Below, piece by piece: positions 18,329-27,185 of a DNA stretch of 64,000 bases. Position numbers and translations under genes: made by a program. Source of the DNA: GWE2-42-39 sp034003625 (GTDB lineage: Bacteria > Bacteroidota > Bacteroidia > Bacteroidales > Prolixibacteraceae); NCBI GenBank assembly GCA_034003625.1, contig JAVEYG010000014.1:32679-96678 (forward strand), in the 5' to 3' direction. Every line of letters starts with the position of its first letter. Positions within the stretch are counted from its first letter, which is position 1. Under the pieces are notes generated by a model. That model worked only from the letters and a program-made list of their open reading frames with translations. It was not told where the DNA came from and ran no database searches.

Positions 18329-18922
18329 GTGAGCACATTTGTAATCATCGCTGTTTCACTCATCAACCTGTTTATTGCAGCAACTTATTTCCGGAGTTTA
18401 TACCTGAAACGTTCAAAACCGGCATTGGCTATGTGGCTATTTTTCAGCCTGGCGGTAGCGATGAGCCTGATTACCTATCTAAAGGAAGGAAATTTTGGGT
18501 TCTGGGACAACGTACTGAATACCACCGATCTGGTTTTGGTTATTTTTGTAACCACTGCCATTGTTTTCATGGGCGATAAAAGCACACGTTTCAACCGGTT
18601 CGACGGATGGTGCCTGGCAGTTGTCATAGCCATTGTCATTTTCTGGTTGATTTCTCAAAATCACCTGATCACGAACCTGGGGATCCAACTCATCCTGGTT
18701 ATTGCTTATTTCCCGGTTGTGAAACGCATGCGGACCATGAAAGAAAATACGGAACCCTTTGCGGTGTGGATTGCCCTGATGATTGCCCCGATGATCTCGC
18801 TCATTACCAGCAAAGGCTTACTGGCAGCAATATACGCAATCCGTGCAATCATCTGTACCGGGTTATTGCTGACATTGATGATCCGGATTGAATGGATGAA
18901 ACGCAAACAACCAGTTTCATAA
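18329..18922 (+). CDS. Multi-pass membrane protein of unknown function
   Basis: 197 residues, starting at GTG (18329) about 30 bases after carB. Five to seven hydrophobic helices span almost the whole length, with short charged loops (YLKRSKP, DKSTRFNRFDG, KRMRTMKENTE) and a basic C-terminal tail. I do not recognise the family. It may be read through from carB. The GTG start is chosen because the preceding in-frame codons look non-coding. Confidence 0.65.
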   Translation: MSTFVIIAVSLINLFIAATYFRSLYLKRSKPALAMWLFFSLAVAMSLITYLKEGNFGFWDNVLNTTDLVLVIFVTTAIVFMGDKSTRFNRFDGWCLAVVIAIVIFWLISQNHLITNLGIQLILVIAYFPVVKRMRTMKENTEPFAVWIALMIAPMISLITSKGLLAAIYAIRAIICTGLLLTLMIRIEWMKRKQPVS

Positions 18923-18965
18923 CAGACGATCAATCTCCCGGCGTGAACACCTTACAGTTTACAGC

Positions 18966-19520
18966 CTATCTGTCGTCAATTTTCCCGGCAATGCGTTTTA
19001 TGGTATTCAGGTTCCTGGTGGTAATATCTTTTCCGAAGAATTGTTCCAGTACCTCCATTCCTTTTGTGGTTTGGGTAACCGCAAGGTCCAGTATGCTAAA
19101 AATAGCCGTGCCCCTGAGTTCAGTGATACGAAAAGAATGATCGTCCGAAATCCAGGGGATATTGACATTCACAGAGGGAATGTGTTTCAAAAATGAAACA
19201 TAAAGACGAAGGTCCCGGGTGATTTCAATATTTCCAAAGGGATTATCCCGGATCACATCCAGAATGTCGTCTGCCGTTCGCAACAGTACGGGGACAGGAA
19301 AACCAAAATTTTTCTCCAAACTGACAGATATGATTTTTTCCAGTTCTCCATCACAACCTCTGTGCGCATCAAAAATGACATTCCCGGAATTGAGCAATGT
19401 AACTACATTCTCAAAACCAAGTTTTGTCATCACACTGCGCAACTCCCCCATCGGCAGTTTATGGTGCCCGCCTACATTAATTCCCCTGAGTAGGGCGACA
19501 TACCTGGTCTTTTCATTCAT
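18966..19520 (-). CDS. DUF1697 family protein
   Basis: About 184 residues from the ATG at 19520. The family signature YVALLRGINVGG is near the N-terminus, followed by LNSGNVIFDA and, at the C-terminus, ATTRNLNTI-like TTRNLNTIKRI, all typical of DUF1697 (PF08002). The biochemical role is unknown. An in-frame ATG at 19544 adds eight residues. It is the last gene of the acyl-CoA carboxylase operon by spacing. Confidence 0.88.
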   Translation of the reverse strand: MNEKTRYVALLRGINVGGHHKLPMGELRSVMTKLGFENVVTLLNSGNVIFDAHRGCDGELEKIISVSLEKNFGFPVPVLLRTADDILDVIRDNPFGNIEITRDLRLYVSFLKHIPSVNVNIPWISDDHSFRITELRGTAIFSILDLAVTQTTKGMEVLEQFFGKDITTRNLNTIKRIAGKIDDR

Positions 19521-19561
19521 CTTTGATCCAATTTCCCATATCACCTACAAACCATCTGTTC

Positions 19562-20140
19562 TCACACCAGGTCACAAGCCTCTTCAGGCATCCATTTGCG
19601 GTCTTTTCCTTCCCACTTGATGTTGCACCCAATGGGGTTGGTCAGTGGAACTGAGACTTCCTTTCCGGCCAGCACCTCTTCCAGCGTCCGGTCAAGATCC
19701 TTCACGGTGATACGGGCCGGTTCGCGCGGCGAATCTACGGCGCGACCGGTATATACCAGCCTGCGTTCGCTGTTGAACACATAAAAATGAGGCGTTTTCA
19801 GTGCCCCGTAGGCAAGCGCAACCTCCTGCGTAACATCGTGCAAATAAACCCATGGGAAACGGTGAACGTTCATTCGTTCAACCATGTGCGGAAAATCATC
19901 TTCCGGATAAGTATTGGGGCTATTTGAATTGATTGCCACGAAACCGACTCCTTTATTTCTAAATTTAAGAACGGTTTCGCGGGTAATCTCATCGCTTCCC
20001 AACACATACGGACAATGGTTGCAGGTAAAGAAAACCACCAAAAATTCCGACGGGAAATTATCAATCGAATACGTTTTCCCATCGGTTGCCGGAAGTTTAA
20101 ACCCAGGCGCTTTTTCCCCGATTTTTAATGTATATGCCAT
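19562..20140 (-). CDS. Thioredoxin-fold (AhpC/TSA-like) protein
   Basis: 192 residues, cytosolic (no signal peptide). The redox centre is CNHCPYV at about residues 40-46, in the peroxiredoxin-like fold FFTCNHCPYVLG...VGFVAINSNSPNTYPED. Members of this family (thioredoxin family protein, AhpC/TSA) are common but poorly characterised. It starts 18 bases after the carboxyltransferase gene, so it is probably in the same operon. The link to carboxylase function is unclear. Confidence 0.9.
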   Translation of the reverse strand: MAYTLKIGEKAPGFKLPATDGKTYSIDNFPSEFLVVFFTCNHCPYVLGSDEITRETVLKFRNKGVGFVAINSNSPNTYPEDDFPHMVERMNVHRFPWVYLHDVTQEVALAYGALKTPHFYVFNSERRLVYTGRAVDSPREPARITVKDLDRTLEEVLAGKEVSVPLTNPIGCNIKWEGKDRKWMPEEACDLV

Positions 20141-20158
20141 ATTTGTATGTTTTTCTTG

Positions 20159-21694
20159 TTAAAGAGGAATATTTCCGTGTTTCCTCGGCAGATTCGATTT
20201 TCGCTTGTTACGGGTCATCTCTAATGCCTGTATAATTTTCAGCCGGGTTTCTTTCGGATAAATAATCTCATCAATGTATCCCAGCGAAGCAGCCTTATAT
20301 GGATTCGCAAATTTTTCGCGGTATTCGTTCACTGCGTTGGCTTTTTCTTCCGCATCAGTAATATCCCGGCGCAGGATATTAATCGCCCCTTCGGGCCCCA
20401 TCACAGCAATCTCGGCAGTTGGATAAGCCAGGTTCACATCGCCACCGATGTGTTTACTCGACATCACATCGTACGCACCTCCGTATGCTTTCCGGGTGAT
20501 GACGGTAATTTTGGCCACCGTAGCTTCGGCGAAAGCATACAACAGTTTGGCCCCGTGTTTTATAATCCCGCCAAATTCCTGACTGGTTCCCGGCAAAAAG
20601 CCTGGCACATCGACCAATGTTACCAGCGGAATATTAAATGCGTCGCAGAAACGGACAAAACGGGCCGCTTTAACCGACGAGTTAATATCGAGCACCCCGG
20701 CCAGGTGGGCTGGCTGATTGGCCACAATTCCCACCGGGCGCCCGGCAAAACGTGCAAACCCGATGATCATATTTTCGGCATAATGCGGCTGCACCTCCAT
20801 AAAATGCTCATCATCGATAATCTTCATGATAATGTCCTTCATGTTATACGGTTTGTTCGGATCAGCCGGGACAATCGTATTGAGCGATTCATCAGCACGT
20901 CCGGGCATATCGGTAGCCGGTTTCAGGGGGGGATCGTCCATGTTGTTCGACGGGATGAAACTCATTAGTTCGCGTACCATCATCAGTGCCTGTTCTTCGT
21001 TTGCACCGGTGAAATGGGCGACTCCGCTCCGGGAGCTGTGGGTAGCAGCGCCCCCCAGTTCTTCTTTCGACACATCTTCGTGAGTCACGGTTTTGATCAC
21101 TTCGGGGCCGGTCACAAACATGTGGCTGGTCTGATCGACCATAAAAATAAAATCAGTAAGAGCGGGTGAATACACTGCTCCGCCCGCACATGGCCCCAAT
21201 ATCGCGCTAATTTGCGGGATTACCCCCGACGACATTACATTGTTGTAAAAAATATCGGCATAACCGGCCAGTGACTCAACTCCTTCCTGGATACGCGCCC
21301 CGCCCGAATCGTTCAGTCCGATGACAGGTGCCCCCATCTTGATAGCCAGTTCCTGTATTTTTACAATTTTATCGGCATTGGCGCGGCTCAATGTTCCTCC
21401 AAAAACCGTGAAGTCCTGTGCAAAAACATATACTAACCGTCCGTGAATATACCCGTAACCGGTTATCACCCCGTCACCGGGTATTTTATTTTTATCGATC
21501 CCGAAATCGGTTGCCCGGTGGGTGACCAGTTTGTCAATTTCCTGAAAGGTACCCGGGTCAAGCAATTGGACAATTCGTTCGCGGGCTGTTTTTTTGCCTC
21601 CCTGATGTTGTTTTTCAATCCGTTCGGCTCCCCCGCCTAACTCTGCTTGCTTCGAAATTTCTGCAAAATGTTCAAATTTGGCTTTTAAATCCAT
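20159..21694 (-). CDS. Acyl-CoA carboxylase carboxyltransferase subunit (propionyl-CoA type)
   Basis: 511 residues. Both crotonase-like carboxyltransferase halves are present: GTFQEIDKLVTHR and IGLNDSGGARIQEGVESL in the N-half, and LVTLVDVPGFLPGTSQEFGG with KAYGGAYDVM in the C-half. This is the PccB/MmdA family. No sodium-pumping decarboxylase beta subunit is nearby, and accC and BCCP lie directly upstream, so a propionyl-CoA (or broad acyl-CoA) carboxylase is favoured over a decarboxylase. Substrate is inferred, not proved. Confidence 0.93.
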   Translation of the reverse strand: MDLKAKFEHFAEISKQAELGGGAERIEKQHQGGKKTARERIVQLLDPGTFQEIDKLVTHRATDFGIDKNKIPGDGVITGYGYIHGRLVYVFAQDFTVFGGTLSRANADKIVKIQELAIKMGAPVIGLNDSGGARIQEGVESLAGYADIFYNNVMSSGVIPQISAILGPCAGGAVYSPALTDFIFMVDQTSHMFVTGPEVIKTVTHEDVSKEELGGAATHSSRSGVAHFTGANEEQALMMVRELMSFIPSNNMDDPPLKPATDMPGRADESLNTIVPADPNKPYNMKDIIMKIIDDEHFMEVQPHYAENMIIGFARFAGRPVGIVANQPAHLAGVLDINSSVKAARFVRFCDAFNIPLVTLVDVPGFLPGTSQEFGGIIKHGAKLLYAFAEATVAKITVITRKAYGGAYDVMSSKHIGGDVNLAYPTAEIAVMGPEGAINILRRDITDAEEKANAVNEYREKFANPYKAASLGYIDEIIYPKETRLKIIQALEMTRNKRKSNLPRKHGNIPL

Positions 21695-21705
21695 ATTATC
21701 TGCAA

Positions 21706-22215
21706 TTATTCAATTTCTATTAATACCTGGTTTGCTTCAATGGTTTCCTGTTCCGAAACATTGATCCGTGAAATTACCCCGTCGACAGGGGCTTTGTACT
21801 CACTTTCCATTTTCATGGCAGAAATGATGACCACAGTATCGCCTTTTTTCACCGGATCGCCCACCGATACCGGAATTTTCACCACTTTGCCCGGCATGGG
21901 AGACGATACCGTATTTTCAGAACCAAGCATGGCCCCGGCCCCCCGGTTCCGTAAATATCTCGACTCGGCATCAATCACTTCCACATCGTAAGTGTTGTAA
22001 AGCGTATATGCCAGATAATGTTTCGGCTTTTCCGACTGCACTATTTCGATATTGTACGATCTTCCTTTATGAATAATGGAAAAAACGCCTTCGTCGTTGT
22101 GCATCAGGTCGACATCGTAAATTTTGTCGTCGACTTTTATTTTCAGAAAGTTCTCGTGCTGTTCCATCAATTCGACTGAAGCAACACGGTTTGCCAGTTT
22201 TATCTCAATAGACAT
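21706..22215 (-). CDS. Biotin carboxyl carrier protein
   Basis: 169 residues. A C-terminal biotinyl-lipoyl domain with the biotinylation site in SAMKMESEYKAP, and a two-strand PGKVVKIPVSVGDPVKKGD preceding it. The N-terminal 90 residues (IKLANRVASVEL...DVEVIDAESRYL) form the linker/structural region found in BCCPs of three-gene acyl-CoA carboxylases. It lies between accC (9 bases) and the carboxyltransferase gene (11 bases) and carries CO2 between them. Confidence 0.93.
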   Translation of the reverse strand: MSIEIKLANRVASVELMEQHENFLKIKVDDKIYDVDLMHNDEGVFSIIHKGRSYNIEIVQSEKPKHYLAYTLYNTYDVEVIDAESRYLRNRGAGAMLGSENTVSSPMPGKVVKIPVSVGDPVKKGDTVVIISAMKMESEYKAPVDGVISRINVSEQETIEANQVLIEIE

Positions 22216-22224
22216 ACCTGATAG

Positions 22225-23739
22225 TTATAATCGTTCAAAATTTTTCTTGTAAGTATAATTTGCCCACCTGTTTTTTGCCGGATACAATTCCTTGTTCACA
22301 TACGAGCGGTTCAAGTGGTCGAGAAACTCGATGTACGCGGCGATAATCACCATGTCTTCGCTGTTGCCGGGACAAGGAGAGGCTGTAAGCAAAAAGTCAC
22401 TGTTTTTCTCAATGAAATTGGTATCGTAATTTCCCGAGCGGAAATCATCGGAATCCATGATGCGTTCAAGAAATTTGATGGATGTTTTAACCCCGGTGAT
22501 CTTATATTCGTACAGGGCCCGTTTCATCCGTTCAATCGCTTCGTGCCGGTTTTGCGCCCATACAATCAACTTTGATATCATCGAGTCGTAATAAATCGGT
22601 ATTTCATACCCTTCATAAGCATATCCGTCGGTACGCACTCCCAGTCCGAGCGGCTGATTAATGTTGTATATTTTCCCGGGATTTGGCATAAAATTATTGT
22701 CCGAATCTTCGGCATAAATACGGCATTCAATGGCATGGCCGCGCTGAAACAAATCGTTTTGGCAAAAAGGCAACGGTTGTCCTTCTGCAATCAATATTTG
22801 CTGCTTCACTAAGTCAATTCCCGTGACCCGTTCGGTAATCGGGTGTTCCACCTGTAAGCGGGTATTCATCTCAAGGAAATAGAAATTCAGGTCATTGTCA
22901 ACCAGAAATTCGATGGTTCCGGCCCCCACGTAATTGACGGCCTGTGCCGCTTCCACGGCATGACGCCCCATCATCTCGCGTAACCCGGGTGTCATCAGCG
23001 GGGAAGGTGTTTCTTCTATCATCTTCTGGTGACGGCGCTGTACAGAACATTCCCGTTCAAAGAGGTGAACCACATTTCCGTGCTGGTCGCCCAGTACCTG
23101 AAATTCAATATGGTGGGGCGATGAAATATATTTCTCGATGTACACTGAATCGTCTCCGAACGCGGACAATGCTTCGGAACGGGCTGCGCGCACCGACGAA
23201 ACAATCTCCGACGCATTCCTGACCAGCCGCATCCCTTTTCCACCACCTCCAGCGGCTGCTTTTACCATAACCGGCAACCCTATTTCATGTATAACTTTCA
23301 GTGCTTCTTCTTCCGAGTTCACACTTTCAGTGGTCCCCGGAACAACCGGGACACCCGCCCTGATCATAGTTTTACGGGCTTCGATCTTATCTCCCATTTG
23401 TTCAATTACTTCCGGGGAAGGACCAATAAAAATAATTCCGTTTTCACTGCATTTTCTGGCAAATGCGGCATTTTCCGAAAGAAAGCCATATCCCGGATGA
23501 ATGGCACCGGCCCCGGTCATTTTTGCTACTTCAATAATTTTATCGGCATTCAGGTAACTCTCTGAGGAAGGACCCGGGCCTATACAATAGGCTTCAACGG
23601 CATACCTGACGTGCATGGAAGTACGATCGGCTTCAGAGAACACTGCAACAGTTGAGATATCCATCTCACGGCAGGTCCGCATTATCCGTATCGCAATCTC
23701 TCCCCGGTTGGCAACCAGGACTTTTTTGATTTTGCTCAT
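22225..23739 (-). CDS. accC: Biotin carboxylase subunit
   Basis: 504 residues. ATP-grasp biotin carboxylase: VLVANRGEIAIRIMRTC at the N-terminus, the KAAAGGGGKGMRLV ATP loop, ERECSVQRRHQK and EMNTRLQVEHPITE catalytic segments. It is about 50 residues longer than E. coli AccC, the extra part being at the C-terminus (roughly from SDFLLTASPCPGN on). First gene of the carboxylase operon; its promoter must lie in the 23.74-23.82 kb stretch, where I see no clear TAnnTTTG. Confidence 0.95.
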   Translation of the reverse strand: MSKIKKVLVANRGEIAIRIMRTCREMDISTVAVFSEADRTSMHVRYAVEAYCIGPGPSSESYLNADKIIEVAKMTGAGAIHPGYGFLSENAAFARKCSENGIIFIGPSPEVIEQMGDKIEARKTMIRAGVPVVPGTTESVNSEEEALKVIHEIGLPVMVKAAAGGGGKGMRLVRNASEIVSSVRAARSEALSAFGDDSVYIEKYISSPHHIEFQVLGDQHGNVVHLFERECSVQRRHQKMIEETPSPLMTPGLREMMGRHAVEAAQAVNYVGAGTIEFLVDNDLNFYFLEMNTRLQVEHPITERVTGIDLVKQQILIAEGQPLPFCQNDLFQRGHAIECRIYAEDSDNNFMPNPGKIYNINQPLGLGVRTDGYAYEGYEIPIYYDSMISKLIVWAQNRHEAIERMKRALYEYKITGVKTSIKFLERIMDSDDFRSGNYDTNFIEKNSDFLLTASPCPGNSEDMVIIAAYIEFLDHLNRSYVNKELYPAKNRWANYTYKKNFERL

Positions 23740-23822
23740 ATTTCAAGTTTAAAAATCGATCTGCACAGTATTTTTCCTGTAAAAATCAAATAACACTCAT
23801 ATAAAACCCTTCCGCCCAAATA

Positions 23823-24030
23823 ATGTTTGTTAAGAGAAAAATTAAAATCCTGTACGATGAAAGTAATCTCTATGTTGCAATGCCATGTTTTGAATCTTTT
23901 CTGAACAGTATCCGCCCTATATTGAGCCGTCGTGACGAGTGGAGACATGGCCGGAATTGTAGTTGATCCGTACAATGATAAAAGGACGGCATTCGGGTTC
24001 AATATAAGCGTTGCAGGACAAAAAAGTTGA
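23823..24030 (+). pseudogene. Relic of a DUF5916/CBM9-like gene
   Basis: One frame reads ILYDESNLYVAMPCFESF and then ILSRRDEW; the next frame continues GDMAGIVVDPYNDKRTAFGF and ends AGQKS-stop. These two segments match, in order, the start of the DUF5916 N-terminal region of large Bacteroidota proteins (LYD.NLYVA.RC, LSRRDE, DW.GI..D.Y.DKRTAFGF). A one-base shift near 23940 separates them. Intact members have roughly 700-900 residues, so over 90 percent is gone. Confidence 0.65.
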
Positions 24031-24342
24031 CCTCTTTCATATAGGCTTACACTTTCGATACCATCCGGGATGTTTTTATGGTGAAAATTAATTCATGGTC
24101 CTTGCTTTAATTCTTCTTACCTTCCCCTTGTATATTTTCAGACAAGTGCTTCATCCCGGAAAGGGCAGTTCTAAGACCGGATTTGAAGCAACCCGTTGAC
24201 AATTTTGCAGGGAAATACAAATTTGTATTGCCTGAGCCGTCAAACGGGAACAAAAAATTGATGCCGGTTAAGATAAATATTTACTTTTAAACCTTTTTCA
24301 ATTTAATTTTTTAGTTTCATGCGAAATTAAGATGTTATCCCA
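24031..24342. other. Non-coding spacer with a 16-base palindrome and a possible second relic
   Basis: No convincing gene. An open stretch of about 50 plus-strand codons ends at the stop 24288-24290 with MPVKINIYF. Its beta-strand-like, Phe-ended C-terminus could be the tail of an outer membrane protein, but the family is not recognised. AATACAAATTTGTATT at 24214-24229 is a perfect palindrome about 115 bases upstream of the sigma factor gene and may be an operator. Confidence 0.35.
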
Positions 24343-24927
24343 ATGTCAGAAGAACAAACAAATCCGAATGAATATTTATTATCCGAGTTAAAAAATGGCA
24401 GGGAGGAAGCATTTGACTTCATTTTCAGGAAATATTACAAGGCGCTTTGTGCCCAGGCAGTTTCATATGTTTCGGGACAAGACACAGCCCAAAGCCTGGT
24501 TCAGGATTGTTTCATCAAGCTGTGGGAGAAACGTGCTGAAGTTACTGAAATCGGGAATTTAAGTTCCTATCTTTCACTGATGGTACGGAACCAATGTATC
24601 GACCACCTGAGAAAAGAGAAATCAATGGAATTGCTTCACAAAAAATCACAGGTATGTGAAGATAAGGATATTACGAGTGAAACAATTATCTACCGTGAAT
24701 TTGAAGAAAAACTGGTTATGGTATTGGCCTCGCTTCCAGACCGAAGCAGGATGGCTTTTGAATACAGCCGTTTCGAAGGCCTGAGCTACGCTGAAATCGC
24801 TGCCCGGATGAATATTTCAACAAAAGGAGTGGAAGCGCTTATTTCCCGTGCATTGAAAATACTCCGCCATGAATTAAAAGAATATTTGCCAATTGCCATC
24901 TTATTGTATAAAATCACACACCACTAA
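24343..24927 (+). CDS. RNA polymerase sigma-70 factor, ECF subfamily
   Basis: 194 residues. Region 2 is FDFIFRKYYKALCAQAVSYV...DCFIKLWEKR, and region 4 is LASLPDRSRMAFEYSRFEGLSYAEIAARMNISTKGVEALISRALKILR in parts. This is the Bacteroidota-expanded ECF type usually followed by a FecR-like anti-sigma gene and susC/D genes. Here neither is present: a tRNA follows on the other strand. It may be an orphan or the remainder of a lost utilisation locus. A short hydrophobic C-terminal tail (LPIAILLYKI) is present. Confidence 0.93.
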   Translation: MSEEQTNPNEYLLSELKNGREEAFDFIFRKYYKALCAQAVSYVSGQDTAQSLVQDCFIKLWEKRAEVTEIGNLSSYLSLMVRNQCIDHLRKEKSMELLHKKSQVCEDKDITSETIIYREFEEKLVMVLASLPDRSRMAFEYSRFEGLSYAEIAARMNISTKGVEALISRALKILRHELKEYLPIAILLYKITHH

Positions 24928-24980
24928 TCTTTTCCGGTTGATCCGTGATCGTGGGCAAACTGCGTACAAAGACTTCTTCC

Positions 24981-25022
24981 AAAATAAAAAGAGGTTACAA
25001 CTTTTACTTCGTCGCAACCTCT
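24981..25022 (-). terminator. Intrinsic terminator after tRNA-Met
   Basis: On the minus strand AGAGGTT (25022-25016) pairs with AACCTCT (24996-24990), extended by a G-T and a C-G pair, and is followed by TTTTATTTT. It begins 11 bases past the 3' end of the tRNA. Confidence 0.7.
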
Positions 25023-25033
25023 CCACTTTCTTG

Positions 25034-25107
25034 TAGCGAGAGCCGGGCATGATCCGGCGACCTCATGATTATGAATCATGCGCTCTAACCAGCTGAGCTA
25101 CCTCGCC
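25034..25107 (-). tRNA. tRNA-Met (anticodon CAT)
   Basis: A 74-base cloverleaf on the minus strand: acceptor GGCGAGG against TCTCGCT with G-T end pairs, D arm AGCTCAGCTGGTTAGAGC, anticodon stem ATGAT/ATCAT around the loop TTCATAA, and a TpsiC stem GCCGG/CCGGC. No CCA is encoded. The D arm and G1-T72 pair fit elongator Met rather than initiator. An Ile tRNA with modified CAT is less likely but not excluded. Confidence 0.9.
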
Positions 25108-25256
25108 ATCCGATTTTTGCGGTTGCAAATATAGTATTTTATTCTTTCCCAAACCTCCCTAAAAAAAAATAATTGCTATTTTTTCACCTCCGCTTTTCGC
25201 AGGGTGGTTGTTTATATTGGCCAGATTGCCTATATTGCAAAAAATCAGCATTGGAG

Positions 25257-25634
25257 GTGAAAACAAAAATTCAACTGGAATACATTGTCAACTGTTCCCC
25301 AAAAGTTTTATACAACCGGCTCAGTACTGCCGCCGGCTTAGCCGAATGGTTTGCTGAAAATGTAACCGTGAAAGGCAAAGTATATGCTTTCACGTGGGAA
25401 GGGACTGAACAAATGGCGGAAAAAACCCTTCACAAGGAAAACCAAATGGTCCGTTTTTCCTGGATTGACGACGAGGATAATGATTCTTATTTTGAATTTA
25501 GGATAACACAAGATGAACTGACCGGCGATGTTTCGCTGATTGTGGTTGATTTTGCAGAAGAAGACGAAACAGAGGAAGTCCGAAACCTTTGGGACACACA
25601 AATTGCCGATTTAAAACACATTTTGGGTTCTTAA
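25257..25634 (+). CDS. START-like domain protein (AHSA1/START_2)
   Basis: About 125 residues. The fold is shown by LEYIVNCSPKVLYNRLSTAAGLAEWFAENV and later FSWIDDED and LWDTQIADLKHIL, typical of the small START-like proteins that nearly every Bacteroidota genome has. Ligand and role are unknown. The frame is open further upstream (ATG at 25173), but that part is not protein-like. GTG at 25257 or TTG at 25251 fit the family's length. A TATATTGC just upstream would make the mRNA nearly leaderless. Confidence 0.8.
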   Translation: MKTKIQLEYIVNCSPKVLYNRLSTAAGLAEWFAENVTVKGKVYAFTWEGTEQMAEKTLHKENQMVRFSWIDDEDNDSYFEFRITQDELTGDVSLIVVDFAEEDETEEVRNLWDTQIADLKHILGS

Positions 25635-25667
25635 TTTTTTTTCACTTTCATTTTCTTCAAAATAACT

Positions 25668-25675
25668 TAGCTTTG
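25668..25675 (+). promoter_or_regulatory. -7 element of the LptF/G-glycosyltransferase operon
   Basis: TAGCTTTG matches TAnnTTTG and lies 31 bases before the permease start codon; no clear -33 box. Confidence 0.45.
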
Positions 25676-25706
25676 TAATCGTTTCAAGAAAAAGGTATCA
25701 GATCAG

Positions 25707-27185
25707 ATGAAGCGTTTACATTGGTTTATTATAAAAAACTTTCTTGGCCCTTTTTTCCTGACCTTTTTTATCTGTATTTTCATTCTGCTGATGCAGTTTC
25801 TGTGGAGATACATTGATGATCTGGTCGGTAAAGGCTTAGAGTGGCAAATTATTGCTGAATTTCTCACCTATGCTTCGTTTGCCTTGGTCCCCATGGCATT
25901 TCCTCTGGCGATGCTGCTCGCTTCCATCATGGCTTTTGGCAGCATGGGCGAAAATTATGAGCTGGTGGCCATGAAAGCTTCGGGTATTTCGCTGTTCCGT
26001 GCCATGCGCCCATTGATCTATATTGCCGTATGCCTGACCGGAACCGCTTTTTTCTTCTCAAACAATATCCTGCCGCAAACAAACCTTAAATTCGGCGCCC
26101 TGTTGGCGAGTGTAAAAACACAAAAACCGGAAATGATTATTAAAGAAGGAGTTTTTGCCAACGACATTGACAAGTATAGCATTAAAGTTGACAAAAAAAG
26201 CCGGGATAGCAACATGCTATACGACCTGATGATTTATGATCACACAGATAACCGGGGAAATGTCAAGGTTTCAATTGCCGATTCGGGGACGATGGTCATC
26301 ACCCATGATAAAAAATACATGATCCTCACCTTGTACAACGGTGAAAACTATGAAGAACAAAAAGAAGTTGAACGAGGCCCCAACAAAAGGTATCCGTTTC
26401 GGAGAGACCGTTTTACCAAACAAGTTATCAATGTGCCCCTTAAAGGTTTCGACTTCAACCGGCAGGACGAAACCATCTACCGGAATTATTACCGGATGAT
26501 GAACCTTCAGCAGCTCAGGCATCAGGAAGATTCACTGTACGAAGACTACCTGCTGCGCCTTCGCCGTTTCGTTATTTCCATGAACTACAACTCCGAATTG
26601 GTGAGAAGCGTCATCAACGAAACACAACCTGTCGACTCGTTGAAAAAAGCACTCCTTTTTGCACCCGACACCATTGTCAATATCGATACAATTCTTTATT
26701 CCAAAGCCCAAATGTTCCGGAATGAAATTATCCAGGAAGCAATATCCGAAGCGAGAAGCAATGCGCAAAACATTAACCATGAACAGGATATGCTCTATGC
26801 GCGAAAGAAGGATATCAACAAACATACCATTGAACGGCATAAAAAATTCTCGTGGTCGTTTGCCTGCCTGATTTTCTTTTTTATCGGGGCACCGCTCGGG
26901 GCAATTATCCGGAAAGGAGGGCTGGGAATGCCTGTGGTAGTCTCAATCCTCATGTTCATCACGTATTACATGGTATCAATTACCGGCGAAAAATTTGCCC
27001 GCGAAGATGTCTGGGCCATGTTCAACGGCATGTGGTTTTCGTCGTTCATCTTTTTAGGGCTCGGAATCTTCCTGACATACAAAGCTGCCACCGATTCGGC
27101 TATCATGAATATGGAAACGTACCAGTTAGTATTCAAAAAACTGGTATCTTTCGGTTTTCTTAAAAACAAAAAAAATCAGCAATGA
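25707..27185 (+). CDS. LptF/LptG family permease
   Basis: 492 residues of the YjgP/YjgQ family, the inner-membrane part of the ABC machine that extracts lipopolysaccharide. Three N-terminal membrane helices (FLGPFFLTFFICIFILLM, and further around residues 50 and 100), a large periplasmic beta region of about 240 residues, then three C-terminal helices. It is longer than E. coli LptF/G because the periplasmic part carries a charged helical insert. It overlaps the next gene by four bases and so is coupled to the glycosyltransferases. Confidence 0.93.
   Translation: MKRLHWFIIKNFLGPFFLTFFICIFILLMQFLWRYIDDLVGKGLEWQIIAEFLTYASFALVPMAFPLAMLLASIMAFGSMGENYELVAMKASGISLFRAMRPLIYIAVCLTGTAFFFSNNILPQTNLKFGALLASVKTQKPEMIIKEGVFANDIDKYSIKVDKKSRDSNMLYDLMIYDHTDNRGNVKVSIADSGTMVITHDKKYMILTLYNGENYEEQKEVERGPNKRYPFRRDRFTKQVINVPLKGFDFNRQDETIYRNYYRMMNLQQLRHQEDSLYEDYLLRLRRFVISMNYNSELVRSVINETQPVDSLKKALLFAPDTIVNIDTILYSKAQMFRNEIIQEAISEARSNAQNINHEQDMLYARKKDINKHTIERHKKFSWSFACLIFFFIGAPLGAIIRKGGLGMPVVVSILMFITYYMVSITGEKFAREDVWAMFNGMWFSSFIFLGLGIFLTYKAATDSAIMNMETYQLVFKKLVSFGFLKNKKNQQ

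Noticed and set aside
20159..21694. Methylmalonyl-CoA decarboxylase (sodium pump) instead of a carboxylase
   Set aside because: No membrane beta or gamma subunit gene nearby, while a biotin carboxylase gene is in the same operon.
23736..24002. Minus-strand open frame of 88 codons upstream of accC
   Set aside because: The opposite strand carries the DUF5916-like relic in meaningful frames; the minus frame has no recognisable content.
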